The notes beneath the pieces were generated by a model. It was not told the origin of the DNA. It saw nothing but the letters and a program-made list of their open reading frames with translations, and searched no databases. This document shows positions 33,723-42,473 of a stretch of DNA of 64,000 bases, one piece after another (the stretch's first letter is position 1; each line of letters opens with the position of its first letter). Both the position numbers and the translations under genes were made by a program. Origin of the DNA: Pseudarthrobacter oxydans (GTDB taxonomy: Bacteria > Actinomycetota > Actinomycetes > Actinomycetales > Micrococcaceae); contig NZ_JABTYH010000006.1 in the NCBI RefSeq assembly GCF_013314975.1, positions 62,001-126,000 of the forward strand, written 5' to 3'.

Positions 33723-35501
33723 TCAGGACGACGCCGGCTGCGCCAGGCGCCACTCCCACACGTTCCACCAGACGCCCAGGGGGCCCGCGCTCGTCTTGAC
33801 CCCCGCCACCCGGGCGCTGAAAGCTGTGGCGCCAATCGTCTGGTAGAGCGGGAGGCCATAGGCGTTTTCCCAGATCTGTTTGTCGATCTCGGCCAGGAGC
33901 TCATCCTGTTTGCCCAGGTCTGTGGTGCCGGCCAGCTGTTCCATCAGCCTGTCGGCGTCGCCGTCGGAAAAGCCGTTGAAGTTGCTGCCGGCGCCGGTAC
34001 GGAAGATCTGGGGAACCCGGCTGACCCCCGCCGCGGTGCCAATCCAGCCCAGAAGCGCAGCATCGTAGCCTCCACCGCCGAGCGCCCGGGCCCAGTCAGC
34101 ACTCCCCTGCCCCGCATCGACCACCTGGAATCCGGCCTGCGCGGCAGAGTCCCGAATCAGGGAAAATGCCGTGGCGCGGTTGGGGTTGTCCCGGTTGTAG
34201 AGGATCCGGATGGTGGGGGTATCACCATCCAGGAGCGCCTTTGCCCCGTCGATGTCCACCTCTTCATAGTCCGACGAGCCGTTGTTCTTGACGGTGTCGC
34301 CGTATTTGGGCTGGGCGGGCAGGAACACGTGCGAATCCAGGGGCGCGGCATCTGTCTGCCGGTCCCCCACCACGGCGTCGATAATGGCCTGGCGGGGTAC
34401 CGCCTTCAGGAAGGCCTGCCGGACATCCTTGTCGGCGAACGGCCCGGAGAAGGTGAGGTCCAGGTGGTCGTAGCCTGACTGGTTGTACCACTCAACGGTG
34501 TTGCCCTGGTCCGCCAGTCCGGCCAGGAGTTCCCCGGTTTCCGCCGAAGGCTGGGGGGAGATGATGTCGGCCTGGCCGTTGCGGAGCGCTTCGACTGCCG
34601 TGGGCACGGAACCTGTGAAGCGGACGGTTATTTCATCCAGCCAGGGCTCCTGGCCCCACACGTAGTCGCGGTTCCGGACGAGGGTCATGGAGACTTCGGG
34701 GACGATATCGCGGACGATGTACGGGCCGCTGGAGAGATACACGGACGGATCGTCGGGCAGGCTCTTGGAGTCGAACCCCGAGTTCCAGAAGTCGCTGACC
34801 CGCTTGAGGGGTTCGTTGACCGCGGGCTCTTCCTCATTGCCGCGCGGCGAGTCCCGGATCAGGTCGATCAGGTCTTCTTCGTCATTCAGGCCGCTTTTCG
34901 CTGCCACCACGTGTGCCGGCAGGCCGACGTCGAATGCCACTTCCCAGTCAGCGTAGGGCACGGCGTATTCCAGGGTGATGGAGCGGCCGTCCGCCCCGAT
35001 TTCCGGCAGCACTGTGCCGGCAAGGCCGCTGGTATCGGAGGCTACCGAAAAGTAGGTGCTGCCTGTCCCCGCCAGGGGATCGGCGTCGTCAAAATATCCT
35101 GACCCGGCCGCCCAGCTCAGGAGGAGGTCCCCGGCGTCGACCGCCTCGCCGTCGGACCATTTGACGCCCTCATTGACCGTGTACCTGACTTTCAGCGGCT
35201 GGTCCGAGACCTTCTCGTAGCGACCGAATTTTTCGTTCCGCACCACTTTTGCGGCGTCATCCAGATAGTAGAAACCCGAGTGGGTGATGTAGCCGATCTT
35301 GGAGTTGATATCGGTGTTGCCGTCCGCACTGTAGGGGTTGAAGGAGGAGAACGCGTTGACCTCCGCAACACTCACGCTGCCGCCGCGCTTGGCCTCACCC
35401 ACCACCACAGGGGTGGTGCCGCCGTTGCCCGAGCACCCCGACAGGACCAGGGCTCCCGCCACTGCCGCGGTGATGTAGTGCACCAGACGCCTGAACGGCA
35501 T
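33723..35501 (-). CDS. Second family-5 peptide-binding lipoprotein (solitary)
   Basis: 592 residues. Signal peptide with lipobox L-S-G-C (around residue 23), then an SBP family 5 fold: 'FSSFNPYSADGNTDINSKIGYITHSGFYYLD', 'YTVNEGVKWSDGEAVDAGDLLLSW' and 'LDLTFSGPFADKDVRQAFLKAVPRQ'. ATG at 35501 follows AAGGAGG. No permease or ATPase gene of its own is adjacent, so it may share the DppBC-DF complex, whose own binder lies just downstream, and widen its substrate range. That sharing is inference. Confidence 0.88.
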   Translation of the reverse strand: MPFRRLVHYITAAVAGALVLSGCSGNGGTTPVVVGEAKRGGSVSVAEVNAFSSFNPYSADGNTDINSKIGYITHSGFYYLDDAAKVVRNEKFGRYEKVSDQPLKVRYTVNEGVKWSDGEAVDAGDLLLSWAAGSGYFDDADPLAGTGSTYFSVASDTSGLAGTVLPEIGADGRSITLEYAVPYADWEVAFDVGLPAHVVAAKSGLNDEEDLIDLIRDSPRGNEEEPAVNEPLKRVSDFWNSGFDSKSLPDDPSVYLSSGPYIVRDIVPEVSMTLVRNRDYVWGQEPWLDEITVRFTGSVPTAVEALRNGQADIISPQPSAETGELLAGLADQGNTVEWYNQSGYDHLDLTFSGPFADKDVRQAFLKAVPRQAIIDAVVGDRQTDAAPLDSHVFLPAQPKYGDTVKNNGSSDYEEVDIDGAKALLDGDTPTIRILYNRDNPNRATAFSLIRDSAAQAGFQVVDAGQGSADWARALGGGGYDAALLGWIGTAAGVSRVPQIFRTGAGSNFNGFSDGDADRLMEQLAGTTDLGKQDELLAEIDKQIWENAYGLPLYQTIGATAFSARVAGVKTSAGPLGVWWNVWEWRLAQPASS

Positions 35502-35564
35502 GCCGCCTCCTTGTTTTCCTTCTGCGGGAGGGGCTCCTGGAATCGCCAGGATCACGCCCTGTAC

Positions 35565-37187
35565 TCAGGATAAGGCGTGCGGGCCCTCGATTGACGGTGC
35601 CGTCCGCAGCAGCCGTGTTGCTCCCTGTCCTGCGCCGAGCAGCGCTTCGGCACGACGGCGGTGCTCCCGCCGCTTGTCCGGATCCATGGCGTCCAGGAGG
35701 GAGACCACCATCCGGGAGCGGGGATTCCTTTCGAAGACCTCCCGGTGGTCATCGATGAAAGTCCAGTACAGCCCGTCCCAGTCATGCATCCATTCCCCAG
35801 CCGGCAGGTCCGACATCCTGCGGAGGTAGTTGCTGCCCGAAACGTAGGGCTTCGTGGTGATCGCCTCCCCCGCCGCGAACTGGCTCATGGCGTACACGTT
35901 AGGGACCATCACCCAGTCGTACGCGTCGATGAACAGTTCCATGAACCACTCGTAGACGTCGTCGGGATGGATCCTCAGCAGGGACATGGCGTTGCCCAGG
36001 ACCATCAGCCGCTCGATGTGGTGGGCGTACCCCGTGGCAAGGACCCGCGAGACCACCATGTCCACGGGTGCGAGCCCCGTGTCTGCCTCCCACCACCCTT
36101 CCCCCAGGCCGTTTCGGTGGTTCAGCCGGTTGGCCGTGCGCATCTGCCGGCCGCGGGTCCGGTAGGTGGCGCGCATGTACTCCCGCCAGCCGATCACCTG
36201 CCGGACGAAACCCTCCAGGGAGGCGAGAGGAGTATTGGGACCTGCACCCGCGAGCACGGCCTCCAGGACTTCCCTCGGGTCCAGCAGTCCGATGTTCAGC
36301 GCCGGCGTGAGCAGGCCATGGGCGATGAACGGATGCGTGGTGGAAATAGCGTCCTCGTAGGGGCCGAAGTCGTCCAGCCGTTCGCGGACGAACTCGTGGA
36401 GGTGCTTGCGTGCCTCGTCCGCGCTCGTGGGCCAGGCAAACAGGGCGGGATCGCCCGGGGCATCCGGGAACTCCTCCGCCACCCAGGCAACCGCCCGTTC
36501 GACGTCGTCGGACGCCTCGTCCGCGGCAACGGCGGGCGGTTCGGTGAGGGCTTCAAAGTCGAAGGTCCCCTCCAGCTGATGGATGGGGTGGCGCGCAAAC
36601 CGGCCCACCGTGCGGGGAGTGTATCCCCGGGGAAGCTTTTTCCGGTTGTCCGCGTCAAAGGACCATTTCCCGCCTGCCGGCTGCCCGCTGCCGTCGACCA
36701 GGACGCCGAGGCGGCGGCGCTGCCATACGTAGAAGTCGTGCATGCGGGCAGCGTTGGCGGCAAACCAGTCGTCAATCTGCCCGCGGTCCGTGAGGAAGTT
36801 CGGCGTCTCCAGCACGTCCTCACCGCGCATCCGGTAGCCGCCGTCGGCCAGGCCGGAGTACAGGTCCTGTTCAAGCCAGTCGTCCACCACGTCGAACCAG
36901 GTCACCTGTGCCGGGCGGCGGTGGCGCACCAGGTCTGCGAGCTGCTGGTGGGAGCTGCGGCCGGCCTCGCTGCGGAGGACGACAACGTCGTGGCCCTTCG
37001 CGCCGAGGCGGCGCGCAAACCTGCTCATGGATGCCCGGTGCAGGACCAGCTTGTGGGAGTGGAACGAGTACTGGCGAAAGAGCAGGTCGTGCTCGATCAG
37101 CACAAACACGGTGCCGTCTGCCGCATCGAGTTGCTCGCGGAACAACTGATGCGGCAGAACAAGGCGGAGGTGTGGTCCGGACGTCAT
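35565..37187 (-). CDS. Photolyase/cryptochrome of the FeS-BCP (PhrB) family, lacking all cysteines
   Basis: 540 residues matching the bacterial (6-4) photolyase / cryptochrome group (DPRP domain). N-terminal antenna domain begins LRLVLPHQLF. The FAD-binding C-terminal half has 'GFVRQVIGWREYMRATYR', the double His of 'TGYAHHIERLMVLGN', 'DAYDWVMVPNVYAMSQFA' and 'KPYVSGSNYLRRMSD'. Family members hold a [4Fe-4S] cluster with four Cys. Here all four positions have changed: 'DPREV' is followed by Leu, 'RRMSD' by LPAGEW rather than the C-x2-C segment, and the site before 'LYWTF' is Trp-Asp-Gly. The chain contains no cysteine anywhere. Starts 11 nt after the SDR stop. Confidence 0.85.
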   Translation of the reverse strand: MTSGPHLRLVLPHQLFREQLDAADGTVFVLIEHDLLFRQYSFHSHKLVLHRASMSRFARRLGAKGHDVVVLRSEAGRSSHQQLADLVRHRRPAQVTWFDVVDDWLEQDLYSGLADGGYRMRGEDVLETPNFLTDRGQIDDWFAANAARMHDFYVWQRRRLGVLVDGSGQPAGGKWSFDADNRKKLPRGYTPRTVGRFARHPIHQLEGTFDFEALTEPPAVAADEASDDVERAVAWVAEEFPDAPGDPALFAWPTSADEARKHLHEFVRERLDDFGPYEDAISTTHPFIAHGLLTPALNIGLLDPREVLEAVLAGAGPNTPLASLEGFVRQVIGWREYMRATYRTRGRQMRTANRLNHRNGLGEGWWEADTGLAPVDMVVSRVLATGYAHHIERLMVLGNAMSLLRIHPDDVYEWFMELFIDAYDWVMVPNVYAMSQFAAGEAITTKPYVSGSNYLRRMSDLPAGEWMHDWDGLYWTFIDDHREVFERNPRSRMVVSLLDAMDPDKRREHRRRAEALLGAGQGATRLLRTAPSIEGPHALS

Positions 37188-37198
37188 TGGCGCTGGGT

Positions 37199-37870
37199 TC
37201 AAGGACTTGGATCAGCCTGGAAGGCGGTGCTGGGCAGATCCTTCTCGCCGTCGACGATCGCGGTGATAATCCGCGCTGCCACCAGGTCCGGATCCAACCC
37301 CGCGCCGAACCGCGGCGCCGACCCGGCGATCGGATGATCGGACAGCGTGGTGCCCGTGTGGCCTGGGCGGGCGTCCAGGATCCGGATGCCTGCGCGGCGA
37401 TACTCGCGCGCCGCAGCGACAACGAAGGCAGCAAGCCCTGCCTTCGACGCCGAGTATGCCGCCAGGCCGGCGACGGGCGACTCGGCCACAACGCCGCTCA
37501 GCGTGACAACGAAGGGCTCCCGTCCCTCACGTGCCGAGGCCGCGAGGTAGGGCTGGCTCTGCGTAATGAGCTGGATGGGACTGGTCGTGTTCACCGCGAA
37601 GAGTTCGTCCACCGTGGCGGGTTCGAGGTCTGATGCGGCGCCGAAAGCGACGACCCCGGACGCCACCACCAGCCCGTCGAGGCGTCCGTGCTGCGCAGTC
37701 GTGCCTTCCAGGACCTCCCGGATCACGGAGGGTGCGCGCAGATCATGCCCGGCAGACCTTGACGACCGGGCGACGATGGCGCCGCTACTTTCCAGCTGGG
37801 CGGCGATGCGCGAACCTAGTCCGCCGGTGGCGCCGACTACCAGAACAACCGCACCCTGAAGAGTCGTCAT
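37199..37870 (-). CDS. Short-chain dehydrogenase/reductase
   Basis: 223-residue classical SDR. NAD(P) motif GATGGLG (about 13-19), 'VVASGVVAFG' replacing the usual NNAG, 'VNTTSPIQL', catalytic Ser in 'VTLSGVVAE' and YSASK (about 142-146). Substrate unknown. ATG with a TAGGAT box 6 nt upstream (leaderless). Stops 11 nt before the photolyase-family gene, so the two form an operon; an SDR-photolyase pair suggests light- or oxidative-damage-related expression. Confidence 0.88.
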   Translation of the reverse strand: MTTLQGAVVLVVGATGGLGSRIAAQLESSGAIVARSSRSAGHDLRAPSVIREVLEGTTAQHGRLDGLVVASGVVAFGAASDLEPATVDELFAVNTTSPIQLITQSQPYLAASAREGREPFVVTLSGVVAESPVAGLAAYSASKAGLAAFVVAAAREYRRAGIRILDARPGHTGTTLSDHPIAGSAPRFGAGLDPDLVAARIITAIVDGEKDLPSTAFQADPSP

Positions 37871-37876
37871 GGGTAG

Positions 37877-37882
37877 ATCCTA
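37877..37882 (-). promoter_or_regulatory. -10 box (TAGGAT) of SDR-photolyase operon
   Basis: TAGGAT on the minus strand, 6 nt before the SDR ATG at 37870, inside the short gap downstream of ychF. Confidence 0.5.
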
Positions 37883-37909
37883 GGCCACGTGCCCGAAAAT
37901 CCTGTGGGC

Positions 37910-38995
37910 TTAGACGTTGAAGCGGAACTCCACCACGTCGCCGTCGGCCATCACGTATTCCTTGCCCTCAATACGGACCTTGCCGCGGGACTTGGCCTCG
38001 GCCATGGACCCGGCTTCCACCAGGTCGTTGAAGGACACCACCTCGGCCTTGATAAAGCCGCGCTGGAAGTCGGAGTGGATCACCCCTGCTGCCTGCGGTG
38101 CAGTATCACCTTGGCGGATGGTCCAGGCACGGGTTTCCTTGGGGCCGGCGGTCAGGTAGGTCTGCAGGCCCAGGGTGTGGAAGCCGACGCGCGCCAACTG
38201 GTCCAGCCCGGATTCGTCCTGGCCATTCATTTCCAGCATCTCGCGGGCTTCTTCCTCGTCCAGTTCCACGAGGTCCGCTTCGAGCTTGGCGTCAAGGAAA
38301 ACGGCGTCCGCCGGGGCAACCATGGCCCGCAGTTCCTCCTGCTTTTCGGGATTGCCCAAGATGCCTTCATCGGCGTTGAAGACGTAGATGAACGGCTTGG
38401 CCGTCAGGAGGCCGAGCTCCTTGAGGTGTTCCATTTCGAGCTTGTCGCTCTTGATGGAGGAGAAGACTGTGTCGCCGCGCTCCAGGACCGCCTGGGCTGC
38501 CTTGATGGCGGCAAGCTCCGCAGCTTCCCGCTTCTTGATCTTGACTTCCTTTTCGATCCGCGGGATGGCGTTCTCGATGGTCTGCAGGTCTGCCAGGATG
38601 AGCTCGGTGTTGATGGTTTCCATGTCCGAGCGGGGGTCCACCTTGCCGTCGACGTGGATGACATCGGGGTCATCAAAGACCCGCACCACCTGCGCAATGG
38701 CTTCGGCTTCGCGGATGTTGGCCAGGAACTTGTTGCCCAGGCCTTCCCCTTCCGAGGCGCCCTTGACGATGCCGGCGATGTCCACGAAGGACACCGGGGC
38801 GGGCAGGAGGCGCTGCGATCCGAAGATCTCGGCCAGCTTCTGAAGCCGGGGGTCGGGCAGGTTCACGACGCCGACGTTGGGTTCGATGGTGGCGAACGGG
38901 TAGTTCGCGGCCAGGACCTGGTTGCGGGTGAGTGCGTTGAAGAGAGTTGATTTGCCGACGTTGGGCAGTCCGACGATGCCAATAGTAAGAGCCAC
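37910..38995 (-). CDS. ychF: Redox-regulated ATPase/GTPase YchF (OLA1)
   Basis: 361 residues. Obg-like P-loop '[18 protein letters not shown]' (5-22) and switch '[13 protein letters not shown]', then G3 '[20 protein letters not shown]'. The helical insertion runs about 120-200, with the NADE-type base-recognition motif 'FNADEG' that favours ATP. The C-terminal TGS domain ends '[13 protein letters not shown]'. Binds ribosomes and moderates oxidative stress response. Upstream TAGAAT lies 8 nt before the GTG start. Confidence 0.95.
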   Translation of the reverse strand: MALTIGIVGLPNVGKSTLFNALTRNQVLAANYPFATIEPNVGVVNLPDPRLQKLAEIFGSQRLLPAPVSFVDIAGIVKGASEGEGLGNKFLANIREAEAIAQVVRVFDDPDVIHVDGKVDPRSDMETINTELILADLQTIENAIPRIEKEVKIKKREAAELAAIKAAQAVLERGDTVFSSIKSDKLEMEHLKELGLLTAKPFIYVFNADEGILGNPEKQEELRAMVAPADAVFLDAKLEADLVELDEEEAREMLEMNGQDESGLDQLARVGFHTLGLQTYLTAGPKETRAWTIRQGDTAPQAAGVIHSDFQRGFIKAEVVSFNDLVEAGSMAEAKSRGKVRIEGKEYVMADGDVVEFRFNV

Positions 38996-39094
38996 GAGGA
39001 TTTATTCTACCCGCAGCGGGCGGCCCGGGTCCGGCGCAGGCCAGGGAAAATGTCGCTTCGGCAAAATGTCACAGCCCCGTGCGACAGTGAGGGC

Positions 39095-40336
39095 ATGGAT
39101 GGTTTCGCCTTGATTCTTGCTTTGTTCATGCTGCTGCTGGGTGCCTTTGCGGGTGCTGCCGCCGTGTTCTTCGTGCTGCGGAAAAACACCCGCGGCCTGG
39201 AAGAGGACTTCGATGCCGTGTCGTCACGGCTTTCGGAGGTCAGCGCGCAGTTTGCCGCGGCCGACGCCGAGCGAAGGCTTTTGGCGGCACAGAACCGCGA
39301 GCTGGGTGAGGCCCGGACGCAGGACGGCAGCGTTCTGCGCGCACTTGCCCCGGTGGCGGAGAAACTGACGGCTGTCCAGCAGCAGGTGGCGCTGCTGGAA
39401 CGGGACCGGGTGGAGCAGTACGGCCAGCTCGCCCAGCAACTGCAGGAGGCGCGGCTCTCCGATGAACAGCTCATCCGTTCCACCCACGCCCTGGAGTCTG
39501 CCCTGAGGTCGAACAGTGCCCGGGGCCAGTGGGGCGAAGTCCAGCTCCGCAGGGTGGTGGAGGCATCGGGAATGCTGCGGCACGTCGATTTCGTGGAGCA
39601 GGTCCACAGTGCCGGGCATGATGCGGGCGTAAGGCCGGACCTGGTGGTACAGCTGCCGGGCGAAAAGCAGCTGGTGGTGGACGCAAAAGTACCGCTCTCC
39701 TCCTACCTGGAAGCCCAGGAACTTGGTGCCGCGCAGGACCTCCGCCCTGATTCCGGCGCCCGGCAGGCCGGACCGCTGTCCGGGAGCGACCGCCGGAACC
39801 AGCAGGCGCTGCTGGCCGCCCATGCCAAGGCACTGCGGGCACACGTTGATTCCCTGAGCAGCAAAAAGTACTGGGACATCCCGGGCAACTCCCCCGAGCT
39901 GGTGATTTGTTTCATTCCTGCCGAGTCCATCCTGGCCGCGGCGCTCATGGCCGACGCCGGGCTCCTCGACCACGCGCTGTCGAAGAACGTGGTCCTGGCG
40001 TCCCCCAGCACCCTGCTGGCGGTGCTCAAGTCCGTTGCCTTCACCTGGCGGCAGGACGTCCTCACGGACAGCGCCCGGGAGTTGTTCGAACTGGCACGGC
40101 AGCTGTACGACCGGATGGGGACCCTGGGCGAGAACGTCACCAAACTGGGCTCGTCCCTGAAATCTTCAGTGGACCGCTACAACGCCATGGTGGGGACCCT
40201 GGAAGCCCGCGTCCTTCCCACGGCCCGGAAGCTGAATTCGCTGGAGGAGTCCGGACTTGCCGCCCCTCCGGTTGTTGAGGTCACCCCGCGGGCCCTGGCG
40301 GCGCCTGAGCTGCAAAGCGACCACGAGGCAGCCTGA
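39095..40336 (+). CDS. rmuC: DNA recombination protein RmuC
   Basis: 413 residues: an N-terminal membrane helix (3-27), a long coiled coil (about 30-140) and the RmuC nuclease-like domain with 'SNSARGQWGEVQLRRVVEASGML' (about 152-174), 'RPDLVVQLPGEKQLVVDAKVPLSSYLEA' and 'YWDIPGNSPELVICFIPAES'. The D...K core is PD-(D/E)xK-like. Limits inversion at short repeats. ATG at 39095 chosen because it begins the membrane helix; earlier in-frame starts add no family sequence. Confidence 0.92.
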   Translation: MDGFALILALFMLLLGAFAGAAAVFFVLRKNTRGLEEDFDAVSSRLSEVSAQFAAADAERRLLAAQNRELGEARTQDGSVLRALAPVAEKLTAVQQQVALLERDRVEQYGQLAQQLQEARLSDEQLIRSTHALESALRSNSARGQWGEVQLRRVVEASGMLRHVDFVEQVHSAGHDAGVRPDLVVQLPGEKQLVVDAKVPLSSYLEAQELGAAQDLRPDSGARQAGPLSGSDRRNQQALLAAHAKALRAHVDSLSSKKYWDIPGNSPELVICFIPAESILAAALMADAGLLDHALSKNVVLASPSTLLAVLKSVAFTWRQDVLTDSARELFELARQLYDRMGTLGENVTKLGSSLKSSVDRYNAMVGTLEARVLPTARKLNSLEESGLAAPPVVEVTPRALAAPELQSDHEAA

Positions 40337-40355
40337 CGGCAACGCCAGGAGGCAT

Positions 40356-40387
40356 AAAAAAGTGGGCCCGGCAGTTGCCGGGCCCAC
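40356..40387 (-). terminator. Terminator of ispH (also after rmuC)
   Basis: 12-bp perfect stem (40362-40373 with 40376-40387). On the minus strand it is followed by a U-run (A6 on the plus strand at about 40356-40361). Confidence 0.85.
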
Positions 40388-40433
40388 GTCCACGAAGATC
40401 AGATGCGCAGCGGCTCCGACTTGCGTGTGCCGG

Positions 40434-41513
40434 TCAGTCCCGCGAGCGGCGTCCGCCCAGGGCGCGGCTCACGTCGCCGGCCTGCTTGAGTGTTGCCCGG
40501 AGTTCCTTGGGCAGCGAGAAGAGCAGATCTTCCTCGGCGGTGACGACTTCCTCCACGGCGCCGTAGCCGTACTCGGCCAGCAGGCGCAGGACGTCCTGGA
40601 CCAGGACCTCCGGGACCGATGCTCCGGATGTCACGCCGACAGTGGCGACGCCTTCAAACCAGGCTTCATCGACCTCGTTCGCGAAATCCACGCGGTAGGA
40701 AGCCTTCGCCCCGTACTCCAGTGCCACTTCCACCAGCCGGACAGAGTTGGAGGAGTTCGCTGAGCCCACCACGATCACCAGGTCTGCCTGCGGCGAGATC
40801 TTCTTGATGGCCACCTGGCGGTTGGTGGTGGCGTAGCAGATGTCGTCGCTGGGCGGATCCTGCAGGGTGGGGAACCGCTGCTTGAGCAGGCGGACCGTTT
40901 CCATGGTTTCGTCGACGCTGAGGGTGGTCTGGGAAAGCCAGATCACCTTCTCCGGGTCCCGGACAGTAACCTTGTCCACCTCGTGCGGGCCGTTGATGAT
41001 CTGGATGTGTTCCGGAGCCTCTCCCGCCGTTCCCTCGACTTCCTCATGGCCGTCGTGGCCGATCAGCAGGATGTCGAAATCGTCCTTGGCAAACCGGACG
41101 GCCTCCTTGTGGACCTTGGTCACGAGGGGGCACGTGGCGTCAATGGTGCGCAGGCCGCGGTCCTCGGCGGACTGCACCACAGCAGGCGAGACGCCGTGGG
41201 CCGAGAAGATCACCAGGGCGCCCTCGGGCACTTCGTCCGTTTCGTCGACGAAGATGGCACCCTGCTCCTCCAGGGAGCTGACCACGTGCACGTTGTGGAC
41301 GATCTGCTTTCGCACGTACACCGGAGGACCGTAGTGTTCCAGGGCCTTCTCGACGGCGATGACGGCACGGTCAACGCCGGCACAGTAACCGCGGGGAGCA
41401 GCGAGCAGCACCTTCTTGGTTCCGGAGACGGGGGCTGCGGCAGCTACTTCCTCAGGTGAGCGGCGCCTACGCGGGATGGTGGGCATCGAAAGGGAAACAG
41501 CTGAGGGGGTCAT
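40434..41513 (-). CDS. ispH: 4-hydroxy-3-methylbut-2-enyl diphosphate reductase
   Basis: 359-residue [4Fe-4S] enzyme of the last MEP-pathway step, making IPP and DMAPP. The three cluster Cys are visible in 'PRGYCAGV' (about 44), 'IDATCPLV' and '[11 protein letters not shown]'. His residues in 'QIVHNVHV' and 'SAHGVSP' and the 'SANSSNS' diphosphate loop are intact. TAGCAT lies 6 nt before the ATG, suggesting its own leaderless start although the upstream membrane-protein gene ends only 9 nt before. Confidence 0.95.
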   Translation of the reverse strand: MTPSAVSLSMPTIPRRRRSPEEVAAAAPVSGTKKVLLAAPRGYCAGVDRAVIAVEKALEHYGPPVYVRKQIVHNVHVVSSLEEQGAIFVDETDEVPEGALVIFSAHGVSPAVVQSAEDRGLRTIDATCPLVTKVHKEAVRFAKDDFDILLIGHDGHEEVEGTAGEAPEHIQIINGPHEVDKVTVRDPEKVIWLSQTTLSVDETMETVRLLKQRFPTLQDPPSDDICYATTNRQVAIKKISPQADLVIVVGSANSSNSVRLVEVALEYGAKASYRVDFANEVDEAWFEGVATVGVTSGASVPEVLVQDVLRLLAEYGYGAVEEVVTAEEDLLFSLPKELRATLKQAGDVSRALGGRRSRD

Positions 41514-41519
41514 TACTCC

Positions 41520-41525
41520 ATGCTA
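41520..41525 (-). promoter_or_regulatory. -10 box (TAGCAT) of ispH
   Basis: TAGCAT on the minus strand, 6 nt before the ispH ATG at 41513; it overlaps the 3' end of the membrane-protein gene. Confidence 0.45.
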
Positions 41526-42374
41526 CCGGCTTGCCCGGCCCCGCCTTCGCGTGGCGAACCCGGCCACCAGGGCCAGGAGCAACAGCGCACCGCCGCCAGC
41601 GGCCGCTGCCATGGTCCAGGCCCGGAAATCTGCTGCGGACGCCGCCACCAGCTCATCCCTGAACATGTTGGCAACCTCATTTCCGCTGTCCGCGGACACC
41701 GCGGCAGCGGAGGCAATCCCTGAAGCGAGGGTCCACGCAGCCGCCAGCAGCAACGCGCCTGCTCCCGCGCCGGCAACCACTGTCCAGCGCCGGTTCGCCG
41801 CCACCAGGGCCAGGAGCAGCGCGATCGCCGAGCCTCCGGCCAGAAGATATCCGGCGGGGGCATACGTGGTGAGCCTCTCGGTCCATTCCCTGTGTTCAGG
41901 CTGGCCCACATTGATGAGGGTCTGGTCCGGCGGGTCCAGGGGCAACCCCGTGGTCCGTGCGATCTCCCCGGCGCCCAGCGACACCAAGGGAGCGACGTCA
42001 AGGGTGAGGGACGACGCAGGGGCTGATCCGCCGTCGTCCGCCGCCGGGCTGGCGAAGCTGAGCCGGTGGCTCCTGCGCAGCGTTTCCTCCCATGCATCGG
42101 GATACTCCGGCAGGGCGGTCAGTGCCGACGCGGCGTCCTCCAGCACCGGCTGGATAAGGTCCGAAAGGACACCGGGTACGGCACTGGTGTCGATGGTTGC
42201 CACCGCTGCCGCAGCCAGCTGCTGCTGGAACCCCGGGTCCCTTCCGAGCGGAGCTGCCAGCTCAACGAAGCCCTGCTCCTGCACGATGTTGCGGTCCAGC
42301 CAGACGGCGGGGACTGCGACGGCGGCCAGCAGCACTGCCAGCACGGTTGCGGCAGCGGAAACAAAACTTCGCAC
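41523..42374 (-). CDS. Uncharacterised four-helix membrane protein
   Basis: 283 residues. N-terminal helix (about 6-25), an external domain of ~140 residues starting 'WLDRNIVQEQGFVELAAPLGRDPGFQQQLAAA', then three helices ('GYLLAGGSAIALLLALVAA', 'VVAGAGAGALLLAAAWTLASG', 'AAAAGGGALLLLALVAGFA') and a basic tail. I do not recognise a named family; it recalls actinobacterial membrane proteins of unknown role often placed next to ispH or xseA. GTG at 42374 follows GAAGGA by 6 nt, better than the GTG at 42404. Convergent promoters none; divergent from xseA. Confidence 0.7.
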   Translation of the reverse strand: MRSFVSAAATVLAVLLAAVAVPAVWLDRNIVQEQGFVELAAPLGRDPGFQQQLAAAAVATIDTSAVPGVLSDLIQPVLEDAASALTALPEYPDAWEETLRRSHRLSFASPAADDGGSAPASSLTLDVAPLVSLGAGEIARTTGLPLDPPDQTLINVGQPEHREWTERLTTYAPAGYLLAGGSAIALLLALVAANRRWTVVAGAGAGALLLAAAWTLASGIASAAAVSADSGNEVANMFRDELVAASAADFRAWTMAAAAGGGALLLLALVAGFATRRRGRASR

Positions 42375-42473
42375 GGAGGATCCTTCATGTTGGGCGGGGG
42401 TCACCCCATCCTAGGCGGGGCCCGGGCGGCATCCTTGTCAGTCCTTGGTGGTAGAGCTTATGGATAAGGTTGA

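Noticed and set aside
35661..37337. 558-codon plus-strand open frame
   Set aside because: Antisense to the photolyase-family gene.
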